From positions 187,915,801 through 187,979,800 of the forward strand of contig JAIOJX010000025.1 of the NCBI GenBank assembly GCA_022376925.1: 64,000 nucleotides of DNA. The letters run 5' to 3'. The notes under the pieces were generated by a model. That model was given only the letters and a program-made list of their open reading frames with translations, was not told the origin of the DNA and made no database searches. Origin of the DNA: Tragulus kanchil. Lineage: Eukaryota > Chordata > Mammalia > Artiodactyla > Tragulidae. Positions 1 through 12,005 of the stretch are shown here, one piece after another. The position numbers and the translations under genes are program-made. How positions within the stretch are numbered: position 1 is the first letter of the stretch; the number at the start of each line of letters is the position of its first letter.

Positions 1-2187
1 CAGATCCCAGACACATGTTCACAGAGGGTGAGGGTTGACAGAGGACAGAGCTCCTGTGCCCGGGAGCTTTCGTGAGCTTAAAACCAAAAGACTCATCTCA
101 AACAAGACTTCCAAGTTGTGATCACAGTGAAATATTAGGATGGAATTATTAAAACAACTTGTAAGTAGTCATTCATCACCTGAAATACTACAATCCAAAT
201 AAAAGTTAGGGAGCCTGTATTACAGCAACACGTCCTCACGGCCCCTGAGGCCCAGGTCGGAGCCGTGAGAGCGCACCCGGCCCTGCCCTCACACCGCCGC
301 CGGCCGGGCGGCTCCCTGGACACCCGGCAGCCCCCGAGGGGCCGGGGAGAACCCCGGCCGGCGGCAGGGCTGCTGCTGCCCATCAAGGCCGGCCCCCGTC
401 ACGGATGAAAACGAGTCTCTAAGGTGTCCGCCGTGCCAGCGGCATCCCCAGCAGCAGCCATCCTGCCGGCGGGGCGGGGAGGGAAGCTGGGGGGGGGCTG
501 GCTGGCGGCAGCAGGCACAGCGCCGTCCCCCAGGGCTGGGCCACGCTGCCTCCTCCCGCCCCACCTCGGTCATTTCCGGAAGGTGCACGATGCCCTGAAC
601 ATCCGGTTAGAAGTGCTCCGAAGCACATGCTGAAGAATCACGTGCGACCCCCACGGCTGCACTGAGGCCAGAGAAAACCGGACACGTGGCTCTAACGTGC
701 AGCCATGGGCACGCGGAGGCGTCCAGACAGGCCTCTCCGGTTCCCAAGCGGGCACTGGGCACACACGACAACCCCCTCGGCGCGTCCTCGCTGGCGGACA
801 TGCCCAGAGTCAGGGACCCCGACCCTGCAGGACGAGCAACGAGCTGGGGACAAGATGGCCATCTGCTACCTGCTGAGGGCGGCCAACCTTCCATCACTGG
901 CAAGTAAATCAGCAATAACTTCCAGTATTCTAGGTAAAACAGCAAAACAGTACTTGAAAGGGTGAAAGTTAATTTGCATTGACCAAAAATCCTAAAATAC
1001 CAGGAGTCAGCATAATTCTTGGGCCAAAGCAAACGTTGAGCGCCCTTTGAGAAGACTTCAATTTTTTGACACTACATCAGTTCAAATACAGTTACAGACC
1101 TTGAACAGCACAGTTCTATAAACCAACGTTACTTTCATGGTTGAGTTACGCTTTTCCAGGAGGAGACAGATCCCAGACACATGTTCACAGAGGGTGAGGG
1201 TTGACAGAGGACAGAGCTCCTGTGCCCGGGAGCTTTCGTGAGCTTAAAACCAAAAGACTCATCTCAAACAAGACTTCCAAGTTGTGATCACAGTGAAATA
1301 TTAGGATGGAATTATTAAAACAACTTGTAAGTAGTCATTCATCACCTGAAATACTACAATCCAAATAAAAGTTAGGGAGCCTGTATTACAGCAACACGCC
1401 TCACGGCCCCTGAGGCCCAGGTCGGAGCCGTGAGAGCGCACCCGGCCCTGCCCTCACACCGCCGCCGCCGGGCGGCTCCCTTGGACACCCGGCAGCCCCC
1501 GAGGGGCCGGGGAGAACCCCGGCCGGCGGCAGGGCTGCTGCTGCCCATCAAGGCCGGCCCCCGTCACGGATGAAAACGAGTCTCTAAGGTGTCCGCCGTG
1601 CCAGCGGCATCCCCAGCAGCAGCCATCCTGCCGGCGGGGCGGGGAGGGAAGCTGGGGGGGGGCTGGCTGGCGGCAGCAGGCACAGCGCCGTCCCCCAGGG
1701 CTGGGCCACGCTGCCTCCTCCCGCCCCACCTCGGTCATTTCCGGAAGGTGCACGATGCCCTGAACATCCGGTTAGAAGTGCTCCGAAGCACATGCTGAAG
1801 AATCACGTGCGACCCCCACGGCTGCACTGAGGCCAGAGAAAACCGGACACGTGGCTCTAACGTGCAGCCATGGGCACGCGGAGGCGTCCAGACAGGCCTC
1901 TCCGGTTCCCAAGCGGGCACTGGGCACACACGACAACCCCCTCGGCGCGTCCTCGCTGGCGGACATGCCCAGAGTCAGGGACCCCGACCCTGCAGGACGA
2001 GCAACGAGCTGGGGACAAGATGGCCATCTGCTACCTGCTGAGGGCGGCCAACCTTCCATCACTGGCAAGTAAATCAGCAATAACTTCCAGTATTCTAGGT
2101 AAAACAGCAAAACAGTACTTGAAAGGGTGAAAGTTAATTTGCATTGACCAAAAATCCTAAAATACCAGGAGTCAGCATAATTCTTGG
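1..2187 (+). repeat. Direct duplication 1 (offset ~1165)
   Basis: Bases 1-1019 recur at 1167-2187 almost unchanged (single-base indels near 231/1397 and 290-320/1455-1485). Between the copies, 1020-1166 is not shared. After the copies, both sides show a loosely similar stretch (1036-1055 versus 2223-2243). The left copy may start before the window. Confidence 0.93.
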
Positions 2188-2365
2188 GGAAGAAACCCAA
2201 CCTGAAAGCCAATCACAGGTCTGAGCGCCTTTTGAGAAGACTTTGCTAGTAGCACAGAAATATTTGGACTCTTTCAGCAAAAAACTGTAAGTCAGGTTCC
2301 TAATCTCCAAGATAAAAACTGAGTCCTCAGAAGTCACCTCTTCTGTCCCCAGATTTGTAAAGGCG

Positions 2366-4060
2366 GAGGTGGCGCGGCTGCGAACTCGCGGCGCCAGCGC
2401 TGGCGGCTCCTGTGCTCAGAGCCGCACGGGACCCCCGTCGCGGCGAAACCATCCCTGCAGGAGCCGCCCGCGCCTCAGAGCCGTTCAGTTAGAAGCCACA
2501 GCGGTCGCATCCTCCCTCTCCCCCTCCTCCCGGAGAGCCGCCTCCGCGCCCGCCCGAGGCCTCCGGAAGCACCGCCAGCGCGGCCCTGCTCTCCCCCGGA
2601 CCCGCCGCCCCTGGAGCCGCCTCCGCGAGGCCGCGTGCCCTCAGCACGGGCTCGGGGTGGAGCGCCTGAGCACAGCCCGACGTGGGCGCTGCATGTGCCT
2701 TGGATCTGCATACTAAGGGGCGCTCTGGCTTTCCTTCTCCACAACATCTCTGAGACAGACTCGCGGGGTGAGAGTCACCCCCAGACCGGCCGGCCGCACA
2801 CAAGCAGGCCGGCCGGCCCAGAGACCCAGAGGGCGCGGACCGCCCCTCTCTGCAGCCCTTCCTCCGGCGTGCCCTGCCTCCTACCCGACACCAGGCCACC
2901 CGGGCTCCTGGACTGGCCACCCCACGGCCAGAGCGCTCCGCCCAGAGTGTGGCTCCGGCTCCACAGGCACCTGCTCAAGAGCCACAGCGCGGAGCCCCGC
3001 GGGGCCGCCAACGCCTCCCGGGGCAGGTGGCCGCCCCCGCCCCACCACGAGACGCCCTGGGCCGCGCGGTCCTCACACGTGCCTCCCGGTGGGCCAGCTC
3101 GTTCGGGTTTCCTGCTGATGCTTAGGCTCAGCCTGTGAGACAGAGGCGTCTTTCGCTGGAGATGCACAGACACCCAACGCTGGAGAAGGGCGGGCGGCCC
3201 GCGAGGAGGCGCGGCGGCGGCGGCGAGCCCACAGGCCCTCGGCTCCTCCCGCTCCGGGCGCTCGGCCAGCACGGGCGAGGGTGTGGAGGGCCGGGCGCGG
3301 CAGGGCCTGTGCCCAGCGCAGCCGGCACCGCGCCCCCAGGCGGAAACAGTGTGACCCCGACCTCGGGAAACGAGACGCTCCGGCCCGGCCGTCCGCGCCC
3401 CCCCAGGAGCCCCCCGCTCCGCGCCTCCAGGAGCAGCAGCCGTCCTCCTGGGAAGGCTCCTCGCCCAGCACCCCGCGACGAGGCACTGCTGCCTCCGGAC
3501 TGGCCAAGGCAGACACGCCCGGCCGGCCCTGGCCACCTTCCCGACGTCCCCACGGGACAGCGTCTCTCTCCCCGGCTGAGAGTCCCCACAAGGCTCGTCC
3601 CTGCCCCGCGTGGGCCCTGCGCAGCGGACGCTGGCTCTGTGGGGCTCGAGGGACACGTCACGTCTCCCCGTCCGAGAGGAGGCCCGTCGGTGGCCGACTC
3701 CTAATGCGCCGCCCTGCGCCGGCAGCTGGCTGGCTACAGCTCAAACCTGCCGCCGTCTCAGAGCCTCCTCACTCCTGCCACGGGCCGTCCAGGCTCGAGA
3801 CTTTACTCCGAGCAACGGCGTCTTGAACTAGGCCGCTTTCACAGCACTGTTTTTTCAGGTTTGACAATTTAGTGACTGTCTCTGGGAGTCCTCTGCCATT
3901 CCTGAGGAGCCGCGCGGCTGCACGGTCTCGGAGGCCTGTGTCCTGCTGCGCCGGGCAGCGCCGCCCGCCAGCCACAGGCCACGCCCGGCGCGGGGCTCCT
4001 CTGCCACTACCTGAGCCCCGCAGGCCTCGTGCGGGCACGAGGGCCGCCGTGCGTGCCCAA
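2366..4060. promoter_or_regulatory. GC- and CpG-rich intronic block (candidate CpG island)
   Basis: The bases are strongly GC-rich with frequent CG dinucleotides, and long spurious open frames occur on both strands. This is the base composition expected of a CpG island or of an intron under strong GC bias. The neighbouring introns are also GC-rich, so promoter function is only a possibility. No TATA element or transcript evidence can be seen. Confidence 0.3.
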
Positions 4061-5058
4061 GCAACGTTATACTTTTGGATAAAAATGGAATGATGGTGAT
4101 TTTATTATTTTTATTGTTATAACCATTATTGTCACAATAGCGAACCACTGAGTCCTCGCAAGGTGCCAAGCCCCCAAGAGTTTCACATGCGTTACATGAC
4201 GTAATGGTTCAGAGTACAGGTGTCAGGGAGGCGCGCTCATCAAGGCAAAACACATCTGAAGAGTCTGCTCGGAAGGAGACACGCCCTCTGCGCCCGGCAA
4301 CGGGCAGCGCCTCCTGCCTCGGGAGCCGCGGGGCACGGAGGCCTCTCCCCACCATGCAAACGTGCGGGCCCCTGGGCGCGCCCTGGGCCCGGCGGTCGCC
4401 CGAGACCCAGACAGGCACCGTGATGGCGCGTGTCCTGAGCAGCAACTGAGGAGGCGGTGGGTGCACACGGCCTAGGGACCGGCCGCTGACTGAGGAGAGT
4501 GAAGCGGTTCACAACGATACTGTACATGAAGTTTTTTTCCTACAAATTTCCTACAGCTAGTGGCATAGTAAAACCGTTTAGTAGAAAAGACAGAATCAAA
4601 AGTCTTCCTCCTCTTATGCTGGAGCTGGTCTGCTATCGACAGGGCTGACGACCTCCATCAGCAACGACAGCAGTCAACCAGGACTCTCGCTAATGTGTGC
4701 TGTTTGTCCTTTCTTTTTGAAGGTCCAGATTCTGACATGTTTTCCATAAAAATTCAGTTAGGAACTAGAGGAGAAAAACGACCTCCAGCAGAGGGAGGCC
4801 TTCGGTGCGCCGTCCTGGTCACAGGCCCCAAAAGCCCCTGAGCCCGGGCGCCCTTTCCACTGGAAATCTGCGTTGACCACGGGAGTATGAATGTGTTTCT
4901 GCTATGAGATGAACGTGGTTGGTTACATGGCCTCGAGTCGGTCTCTTACCTTGGTCTTAAAATTTGTTATCTGCTTTCTTCATTGTGTGTGTTACTAGGA
5001 CCAGTGAAAACAGAGCCACACCGTCCACAACTGACTGAAACGAGTGCCGCTGAGCGCA

Positions 5059-5095
5059 CGCCGCCGCGCCGCCGCCGCCGCCCGGAGCCGCACGC
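5059..5095. repeat. GCC-rich triplet run
   Basis: A short imperfect run of GCC triplets lies within the intron (about 8 units with one interruption). It is too short to call expanded. Confidence 0.5.
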
Positions 5096-7355
5096 CAGCG
5101 CAGAGCAGCGGAGTTCAGATCCCGCTCGGCGGACGTGGCTCCCACAAAAGCTGTTACCATGAAGGCAAGAAAAATAAGAATTTGCTCTACTAGGGAATAA
5201 GAAATGAAATTACAAAACACTTCAACCACACGACTCCTTCCCAGGCCTCTGCCATGCAAGCGGGTGGCGTTCACCTGCCCCAGGGCGCAGCGCCGCTGAG
5301 GAAGGACCACGCCAGCCGAGGGGCCGCGGGCCACAGACGCCTGTCTGACAGCAACTTGGACCACAACGTGACCGCAAGTGTCTGGAAATCCCAGCCCCAG
5401 GAAGAGTCCTTGTATTGAAAGGAGGAAACCGAAGCATACGAAGGCAGAGGACTCGCCCTGAACAGGGTCCAGTCTGAATCCTGCAAAGCAGCACACGGTC
5501 ACCCAGGCCCAGTGACGCTGGAGCCGCAGCTGCAAGAGTTGCTTCAGACACCGCGCTTTGCCTCTCGTGTTTAAAAAGGCACTCAGCCGGGGGATGCTGA
5601 ACGCGCACTGCGGTTCACAAGTGCTAACACAGAGAAAGACACGCCCTCTTGCTCGCCTAAGTGGATTTTAAGAAACAGCACAAGTCTGAAAAACTAAATC
5701 TACTTTGAGATTTCTACAGGCTGCATGAGAGTGGCCTGAGAGAAGAAGCATGGTAATCTAAGTGTCTTTATGTAAGGAACAGAATGCACACTATGGAGTC
5801 TATGAATCGTCTTCAAAATGCAAAAAGCTATGTGGTCTTCACGTAGTTAGTATATAACACGCATGTATTTAATAGCTTATCTACATCTGATGTTCTCAAG
5901 AATAAAAAACAGACTAAGTCTAAGGACCGTGAAGCGCTGCGTGCATCTTCACGAGCTCTGAACAGTCTCAGCCAGGGAGACAAAGCCTGCCGTCCCGCTC
6001 GGAAGCAAGGTCAGGGCGCCTGACGGACACGTCTCCCCTCCGCCCGAGGTCCTGCCCCGGGGCCCGGCTCCTGGCCAGCGCCTCTAACCCGCGAGCCTCA
6101 GGATCAGACAGAAGATGAGACGCTGGTGGCCTCATGCCCTTTTGCTGATGGTATCTGGCAATGGCAGAACAAAAGCTCCACCGAGGAAGTGGCCAAGGTA
6201 TGACACCAGAAAACCTCATGAACAAATGCTTTAAACACAACAGTGGACTGAAGAGAAGCAGGCTCTGGCACTGGAGCCCGCCGTACCCTCCTGTTCAGAG
6301 CTGCGGACCACCTTCTCGTTAACGTGAGGACACTAGTCTGAACTCGGACGAGAAAACCAGGGAAAGTGTGTGTACAGAACCTGCCTTTCCCAGTGGCAGC
6401 CAGCTCCGGGGCCGGCGAGGCCCACTACTGCCACGTCAGGAGGGGCTGAACATCTGGGAGCCGAGCCCACACAGGCCCGCAGAGCACCGTCCCAGCCCTG
6501 GACCCCTCCGCCACCCGATGGCTCCAGCGCAAGCAGACCCCGCTCCCCGACGGCCTGCCCGCCTCTAGTGGCCGTGGGCACCACCGCACCCCCTCCAAGG
6601 ACCACCGCTGAGGCACGTCAGACGTGCCACCTCCAGGCCCACTCACTGCCCCGCTACCCTGCCCCAAAACAAGGCAAGCGCCTCTTCAAAGACATTCTGA
6701 AGACAGGACTCACATTCAGAATGAGAGAAGGACCACAGGGGAAAGTGACCACACACTTAAACCTGAAAGCAAGCTCCCCAGGCAGTCCTGAAACTGGGAT
6801 CCCAAACTCCCTCTGCAGAGACTAGGGCCACACCTCCACCCGGAGCTGCTTCCACTCTCGCTTGGGAACAGCAGAGCCCGCTGGCCTAACGGCGCTGGCC
6901 TGCCGGGACACTGCGAGGTGGCAGCCTCGAGCCGCGCTGCTCCCGGCGCCTGCCCGGCAAGTCCAGAAAGAGAAGCCGCACGGCCACGGCCGTTCTGCCT
7001 CGCCTCGCCTCGCCGCTCAAGACCTGACAACACGCCAGAGCCTACGGCCCAACCCGGGGACACAGCCACGGGGCCCACGAGGCACGTGCGCAGCCGGGGG
7101 CCCGCCCCGCCCACGGGCAGCCCACGGACGCCGGGTCGGGTCAGGACTGCGGGAAACAACAGAGAGCAACACCTCGAAGACAGGCGTCAGCACGAGGAGA
7201 GCACCAGCACGGCAGCGCACCACACGCCGTGCGGGCTCCCCGGCCGGCCCCCGCGCAGAGCCCCCGGCCCGTCCCCTCAGGCCGGCCGCCCCGCGGTCAG
7301 CGCAGGCCACCCCCGGCCCCGTGCGAGCGCGCGGATCGCCAGATCATGATTTTAC

Positions 7356-7480
7356 CTCATTCTCAGTTAAGGAAGCCGAAGGAGACGAGCTTTTGCTAAA
7401 GGCAAGCGCTGCAGACGCCGCTGCGGGGGCCCGGTGGCGCTTCTTCAGGGGTTTGCAGGCGTCGGACAGGTGTTTCGCGG
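7356..7480 (-). CDS. NSD2: NSD2 Ser-rich linker exon, intact copy, residues 587-628
   Basis: This exon encodes the linker leading to the first PHD finger. After acceptor TCTCTTACAG two bases complete an Ala codon. The frame then reads [18 protein letters not shown], an Ala run, and [15 protein letters not shown], ending in a complete codon before donor GTAAAA. It is 125 bp (2 + 41 codons). [11 protein letters not shown] and [14 protein letters not shown] are characteristic of NSD2. It is the leftmost NSD2 exon in the window. A truncated copy is at about 8514-8562. Confidence 0.95.
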
Positions 7481-9553
7481 CTGTAAGAGAATTTTGGTCT
7501 ATAAAACACAATTTGAAACCTTAGATCCTCCATCTCTCTCTTGATCTAAAAGTACTCCTCTGACAGGTGAAGCTCTTACGATGAATTTTCTGGGCTTAAC
7601 TCTGGGCTGTGGGAAGACGAGGGCCGACGAGCTAGACCGCAAACGGCTCCCGGCCCGGCCCCGAGGCTCAGCCGGGGCCGCGCCAGCCGCCCGAGACAGG
7701 CGCCGTCCACTGGCCGGTTGCTCTGCGCCCGTGCCCAGACGGTTCGCCTCGCTCAAGAAGCTCAGAACATCTCTGAACACAGGCTGTTAATGTAACCACA
7801 CCACCACGATCGTACTCAAAAGGATTAACTCTTTCTATCATGGAGTGCCCACTCTGTTCAAACTATTCACAAAGGCCTGTGTGTTTCTTTTTTCTTTTTA
7901 AATTTGTTCAATTAATTTTTAAAAACCAGTATAGCTCTTTATATAAAATAAGGAAAACAGGGCCATTTTCAATGTTTGCTTACTCTGAATTTTATTTTCC
8001 TTTTAAATTAAGATTTGGAAACGGTAAGTTTTCTTCAACAACTACCAGACAGACATATCAGAACGATAAGTACTGAAAAGTCGCAAGTTGGCCTGATTCC
8101 CCCTGTATTGTCTGGACAGTTATTTTTCACAAACAGTTTATGCTAGTCTCTTCAACATGTAAAACAGAAATAACTAGCCACTACTTTCACTTTCAGCAAA
8201 CAGACATGAAGAACTGGGTACTAAAAATGGTGGAATTTACAGCAACAACTGGTACCGTCAAGCCCCAACCTAGACATTTCTGATCTGAATCACTTTTCTA
8301 ATATAATTTTAAACCTAAAACAATGAGGCCGGGGAGAAGTCAGAAGAGAAGCGACCCCATCGAGGCTGGGCTGACCACCACCACCGCCCGCCAGAGCAGC
8401 GCCTCCGTCCCAGCAGGCTCCAGCCCAGGCCCGCGTGCGGCCCGTCCCGCCCCAGGGAGGCTCCGAGGAGCGACCCCCCAGGCCCAGCCACCGCCCGCCA
8501 GGAGCTCGTGCGGCCCGGTGGCGCTTCTTCAGGGGTTTGCAGGCGTCGGACAGGTGTTTCGGCTGTAAGAGAATTTTGGTCTATAAAACACAATTTGAAA
8601 CCTTAGATCCTCCATCTCTCTCTTGATCTAAAAGTACTCCTCTGACAGGTGAAGCTCTTACGATGAATTTTCTGGGCTTAACTCTGGGCTGTGGGAAGAC
8701 GAGGGCCGACGAGCTAGACCGCAAACGGCTCCCGGCCCGGCCCCGAGGCTCAGCCGGGGCCGCGCCAGCCGCCCGAGACAGGCGCCGTCCACTGGCCGGT
8801 TGCTCTGCGCCCGTGCCCAGACGGTTCGCCTCGCTCAAGAAGCTCAGAACATCTCTGAACACAGGCTGTTAATGTAACCACACCACCACGATCGTACTCA
8901 AAAGGATTAACTCTTTCTATCATGGAGTGCCCACTCTGTTCAAACTATTCACAAAGGCCTGTGTGTTTCTTTTTTTTCTTTTTTTAAGTTTGTTCAATTA
9001 ATTTTTAAAAACCAGTATAGCTCTTTATATAAAATAAGGAAAACAGGGCCATTTTCAATGTTTGCTTACTCTGAATTTTATTTTCCTTTTAAATTAAGAT
9101 TTGGAAACGGTAAGTTTTCTTCAACAACTACCAGACAGACATATCAGAACGATAAGTACTGAAAAGTCGCAAGTTGGCCTGATTCCCCCTGTATTGTCTG
9201 GACAGTTATTTTTCACAAACAGTTTATGCTAGTCTCTTCAACATGTAAAACAGAAATAACTAGCCACTACTTTCACTTTCAGCAAACAGACATGAAGAAC
9301 TGGATACTAAAAATGGTGGAATTTACAGCAACAACTGGTACCGTCAAGCCCCAACCTAGACATTTCTGATCTGAATCACTTTTCTAATATAATTTTAAAC
9401 CTAAAACAATGAGGCCGGGGAGAAGTCAGAAGAGAAGCGACCCCATCGAGGCTGGGCTGACCACCACCACCGCCCGCCAGAGCAGCGCCTCCGTCCCAGC
9501 AGGCTCCAGCCCAGGCCCCGCGTGCGGCCCGTCCCGCCCCCAGGGAGGCTCCG
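7428..9553 (+). repeat. Direct duplication 2 (offset ~1083)
   Basis: Bases 7428 to about 8465 recur at 8512 to about 9553. The copies share part of the NSD2 125-bp exon and intron downstream. The filler 8466-8511 resembles shuffled pieces of 9540-9640. A homopolymer T run near 7885/8970 differs in length. Confidence 0.93.
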
Positions 9554-9587
9554 AGGACGCGCAGGGCCCCGGCGCTGCCCACATTAC
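7481..9587. other. NSD2 intron between the 125-bp and 85-bp exons
   Basis: Apart from the duplicated exon fragment at 8514-8562, this stretch contains AT-rich intronic sequence (about 7860-8330 and its copy 8945-9410) and no recognisable mobile element. Confidence 0.7.
8514..8562 (-). pseudogene. Truncated duplicate of the NSD2 125-bp exon
   Basis: Only the first ~49 bases ([11 protein letters not shown] region) of the exon are present, with the acceptor TCTCTTACAG. Two bases (CG) are missing next to the acceptor, and the donor half is absent. On the plus strand the exon fragment is fused at about 8512 to sequence whose home is near 9409-9555. It is a duplication-junction product, not a usable exon. 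Confidence 0.8.
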
Positions 9588-9672
9588 CTGCCTGGCTCCT
9601 CAGCGCAGACACGGCCTCCAGGACCTTGCAGGAGCTCGTGCGGGCTGCTCTGTCAGCGCTCGCCTCTCTTGG
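9588..9672 (-). CDS. NSD2: NSD2 short linker exon, copy 1, residues 559-587
   Basis: This 85-bp exon encodes part of the low-complexity linker between the HMG box and first PHD finger. From acceptor CTCTGTAG the frame reads PREASADRAARTSSCKVLEA then VSALRSQA plus one base, before donor GTAATG. The segment ARTSS-K-EA-S-L-SQA aligns with mammalian NSD2, but the residues are GC-shifted (several Ala). Phase compatibility needs one residue more than the usual protein at the start, so the exact acceptor is slightly uncertain. An identical copy is at 10727-10811. Confidence 0.85.
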
Positions 9673-10726
9673 CTACAGAGACCAGAGGGAGGGAGGGAAG
9701 ACGGAAGGAGAGCACAGAAGCAGAAAAGGGACAACAGGTGAGCCTGTCGCCACAGGAGCTGACGGGGGTGCACACCCGCGGGCCCCTCCCTCGCCGGGCC
9801 GGCTCTCCTGCCCCGCCCCCTCCTCCGCAGCCCTGCTGGTCTGCTCGCCGCCCGCTGTCCTCCGCCGAGCGGGCTGGCTAAGGGGGAGCCGCCCCCACCC
9901 AAGGGGAAGCCCGGCGAACCCCACCCTCCCTGACCATCTCCAGCTCCGAGACCAGCTCCAGATAAAGCTCACGCCGAGAGCCCAACAAAGAGCACTTTCC
10001 ACAACCGAGCAGCAAAAAAGAGAAAACCTATCATGAACGTCTGTCTAGCGCTCAGACTGCAACAACTTGGTCTGGCCAGCACTACGGTCCCGCGGCCCCA
10101 CGGCCACCTGCTGCCCAGGAGGCTGCCACCTCCAGCAGGGGACACGGGACGGGGGACCCAAGGACAGGCGCCTGGCATACCGCACGCACCCTGGCCGTCC
10201 AAGTGCTCGGTCCACTGACTTTATAAAACCAGACCAACACTACCACTCTTTCTAAAATCTCCCACTATTTCCTGACCTACTAGTGAGTGAACGTCTCTCT
10301 AGATACTTAATGTGCATTTTTATATTTCAAATGCCCAGGGTCACACTTTTTTTAAGCAGACAGTTTGTACAAATATTTCAAAGCAGCCAGTGTCACTGTG
10401 GTCGCCACTAAGGGCCACTTCAAGGGCAGCGGCCGGAAGAGACGCTGAGCGATGGTCCCTCGGTCACTGCTCACAGGTACCGTCAAGCCCCAACCTAGAC
10501 ATTTCTGATCTGAATCACTTTTCTAATATAATTTTAAACCTAAAACAATGAGGCCGGGGAGAAGTCAGAAGAGAAGCGACCCCATCGAGGCTGGGCTGAC
10601 CACCACCACCGCCCGCCAGAGCAGCGCCTCCGTCCCAGCAGGCTCCAGCCCAGGCCCCGCGTGCGGCCCGTCCCGCCCCCAGGGAGGCTCCGAGGACGCG
10701 CAGGGCCCCGGCGCTGCCCACATTAC

Positions 10727-10811
10727 CTGCCTGGCTCCTCAGCGCAGACACGGCCTCCAGGACCTTGCAGGAGCTCGTGCGGGCTGCTCTGTCAGCGCTC
10801 GCCTCTCTTGG
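10727..10811 (-). CDS. NSD2: NSD2 short linker exon, copy 2 (duplicate of 9588-9672)
   Basis: This is a base-for-base duplicate of the 85-bp exon with intact splice sites. It lies 1139 bp to the right of copy 1, inside the duplication 9337-11614. Only one of the two should exist in the genome if the duplication is an assembly error. Including both in a transcript would add 85 bp and break the frame. Confidence 0.75.
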
Positions 10812-11869
10812 CTACAGAGACCAGAGGGAGGGAGGGAAGACGGAAGGAGAGCACAGAAGCAGAAAAGGGACAACAGGTGAGCCTGTCGCCACAGGAGCTG
10901 ACGGGGGTGCACACCCGCGGGCCCCTCCCTCGCCGGGCCGGCTCTCCTGCCCCGCCCCCTCCGCAGCCCTGCTGGTCTGCTCGCCGCCCGCTGTCCTCCG
11001 CCGAGCGGGCTGGCTAAGGGGGAGCCGCCCCCACCCAAGGGGAAGCCCGGCGAACCCCACCCTCCCTGACCATCTCCAGCTCCGAGACCAGCTCCAGATA
11101 AAGCTCACGCCGAGAGCCCAACAAAGAGCACTTTCCACAACCGAGCAGCAAAAAAGAGAAAACCTATCATGAACGTCTGTCTAGCGCTCAGACTGCAACA
11201 ACTTGGTCTGGCCAGCACTACGGTCCCGCGGCCCCACGGCCACCTGCTGCCCAGGAGGCTGCCACCTCCAGCAGGGGACACGGGACGGGGGACCCAAGGA
11301 CAGGCGCCTGGCATACCGCACGCACCCTGGCCGTCCAAGTGCTCGGTCCACTGACTTTATAAAACCAGACCAACACTACCACTCTTTCTAAAATCTCCCA
11401 CTATTTCCTGACCTACTAGTGAGTGAACGTCTCTCTAGATACTTAATGTGCATTTTTATATTTCAAATGCCCAGGGTCACACTTTTTTTAAGCAGACAGT
11501 TTGTACAAATATTTCAAAGCAGCCAGTGTCACTGTGGTCGCCACTAAGGGCCACTTCAAGGGCAGCGGCCGGAAGAGACGCTGAGCGATGGTCCCTCGGT
11601 CACTGCTCACAGGTGGCTCCGCGTGAGCTCCACCCGGCTCGTCACCTGGCTCACGGCCGACCCGACAGCGGCCCCGGGAGAACGCGCTCCAAGCCCAGGG
11701 GACGGGTCAGGGCCCGCCGGCTGCCCTGAACTACAAGTACGCCCGTGAGGACAGGCGCCTGACAGCTGGAGGCCACAGCTCTGTGCCCGCGCAGCGCGAG
11801 GCTCACTCTCCACGCTCTGGAATGAAACGACGAGAACAGCAGCTTCTCACTCAGATCAGTGACAGTTTG

Positions 11870-12005
11870 GGGGACTCCCTGGCAGCTGGTGGTGAGGACG
11901 CTGCACTTCCACTGCAGAGGGCCTGGGTTCAGTCCATGTTCAGGGAATGAAGACCCTGCACATCACAACTAAGAGACCTCCCAGGCTGCACAGCACAGAA
12001 AAAAA
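11870..12005 (+). mobile_element. tRNA-derived SINE (cetartiodactyl type)
   Basis: The head GACTCCCTGGCAGCTGG, the promoter-like GGTTCAGTCC and the 3' part CACAACTAAGAGA followed by an A-rich tail match the tRNA-derived artiodactyl SINE plan. It is diverged. Confidence 0.75.

Larger units (their letters stand above)
1..7355. other. NSD2 intron (left end of window), no exon found
   Basis: I searched the minus strand here for the next NSD2 exon (first PHD finger, C-x-x-C pattern after KEYVCQ) and did not find it. The stretch holds duplication 1 (1-2187), a GC/CpG-rich block (about 2366-4060), a short GCC-rich run at 5059-5095, and otherwise unique-looking intronic sequence. A MIR-like ancient SINE remnant may lie at about 4130-4240, but support is weak. 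Confidence 0.6.
9337..11614 (+). repeat. Direct duplication 3 (offset 1139)
   Basis: Bases 9337-10475 recur at 10476-11614, including the 85-bp NSD2 exon. The junction at 10476 has no filler and shares only GGT. One CTC unit differs (near 9826/10962). With duplication 2, the segment 8251-8465 is present three times. Confidence 0.95.

Noticed and set aside
1..7355. Expected next NSD2 exon with the first PHD finger
   Set aside because: No cysteine pattern or KEYVCQ-like sequence was found on the minus strand, so the exon is taken to lie outside the window.
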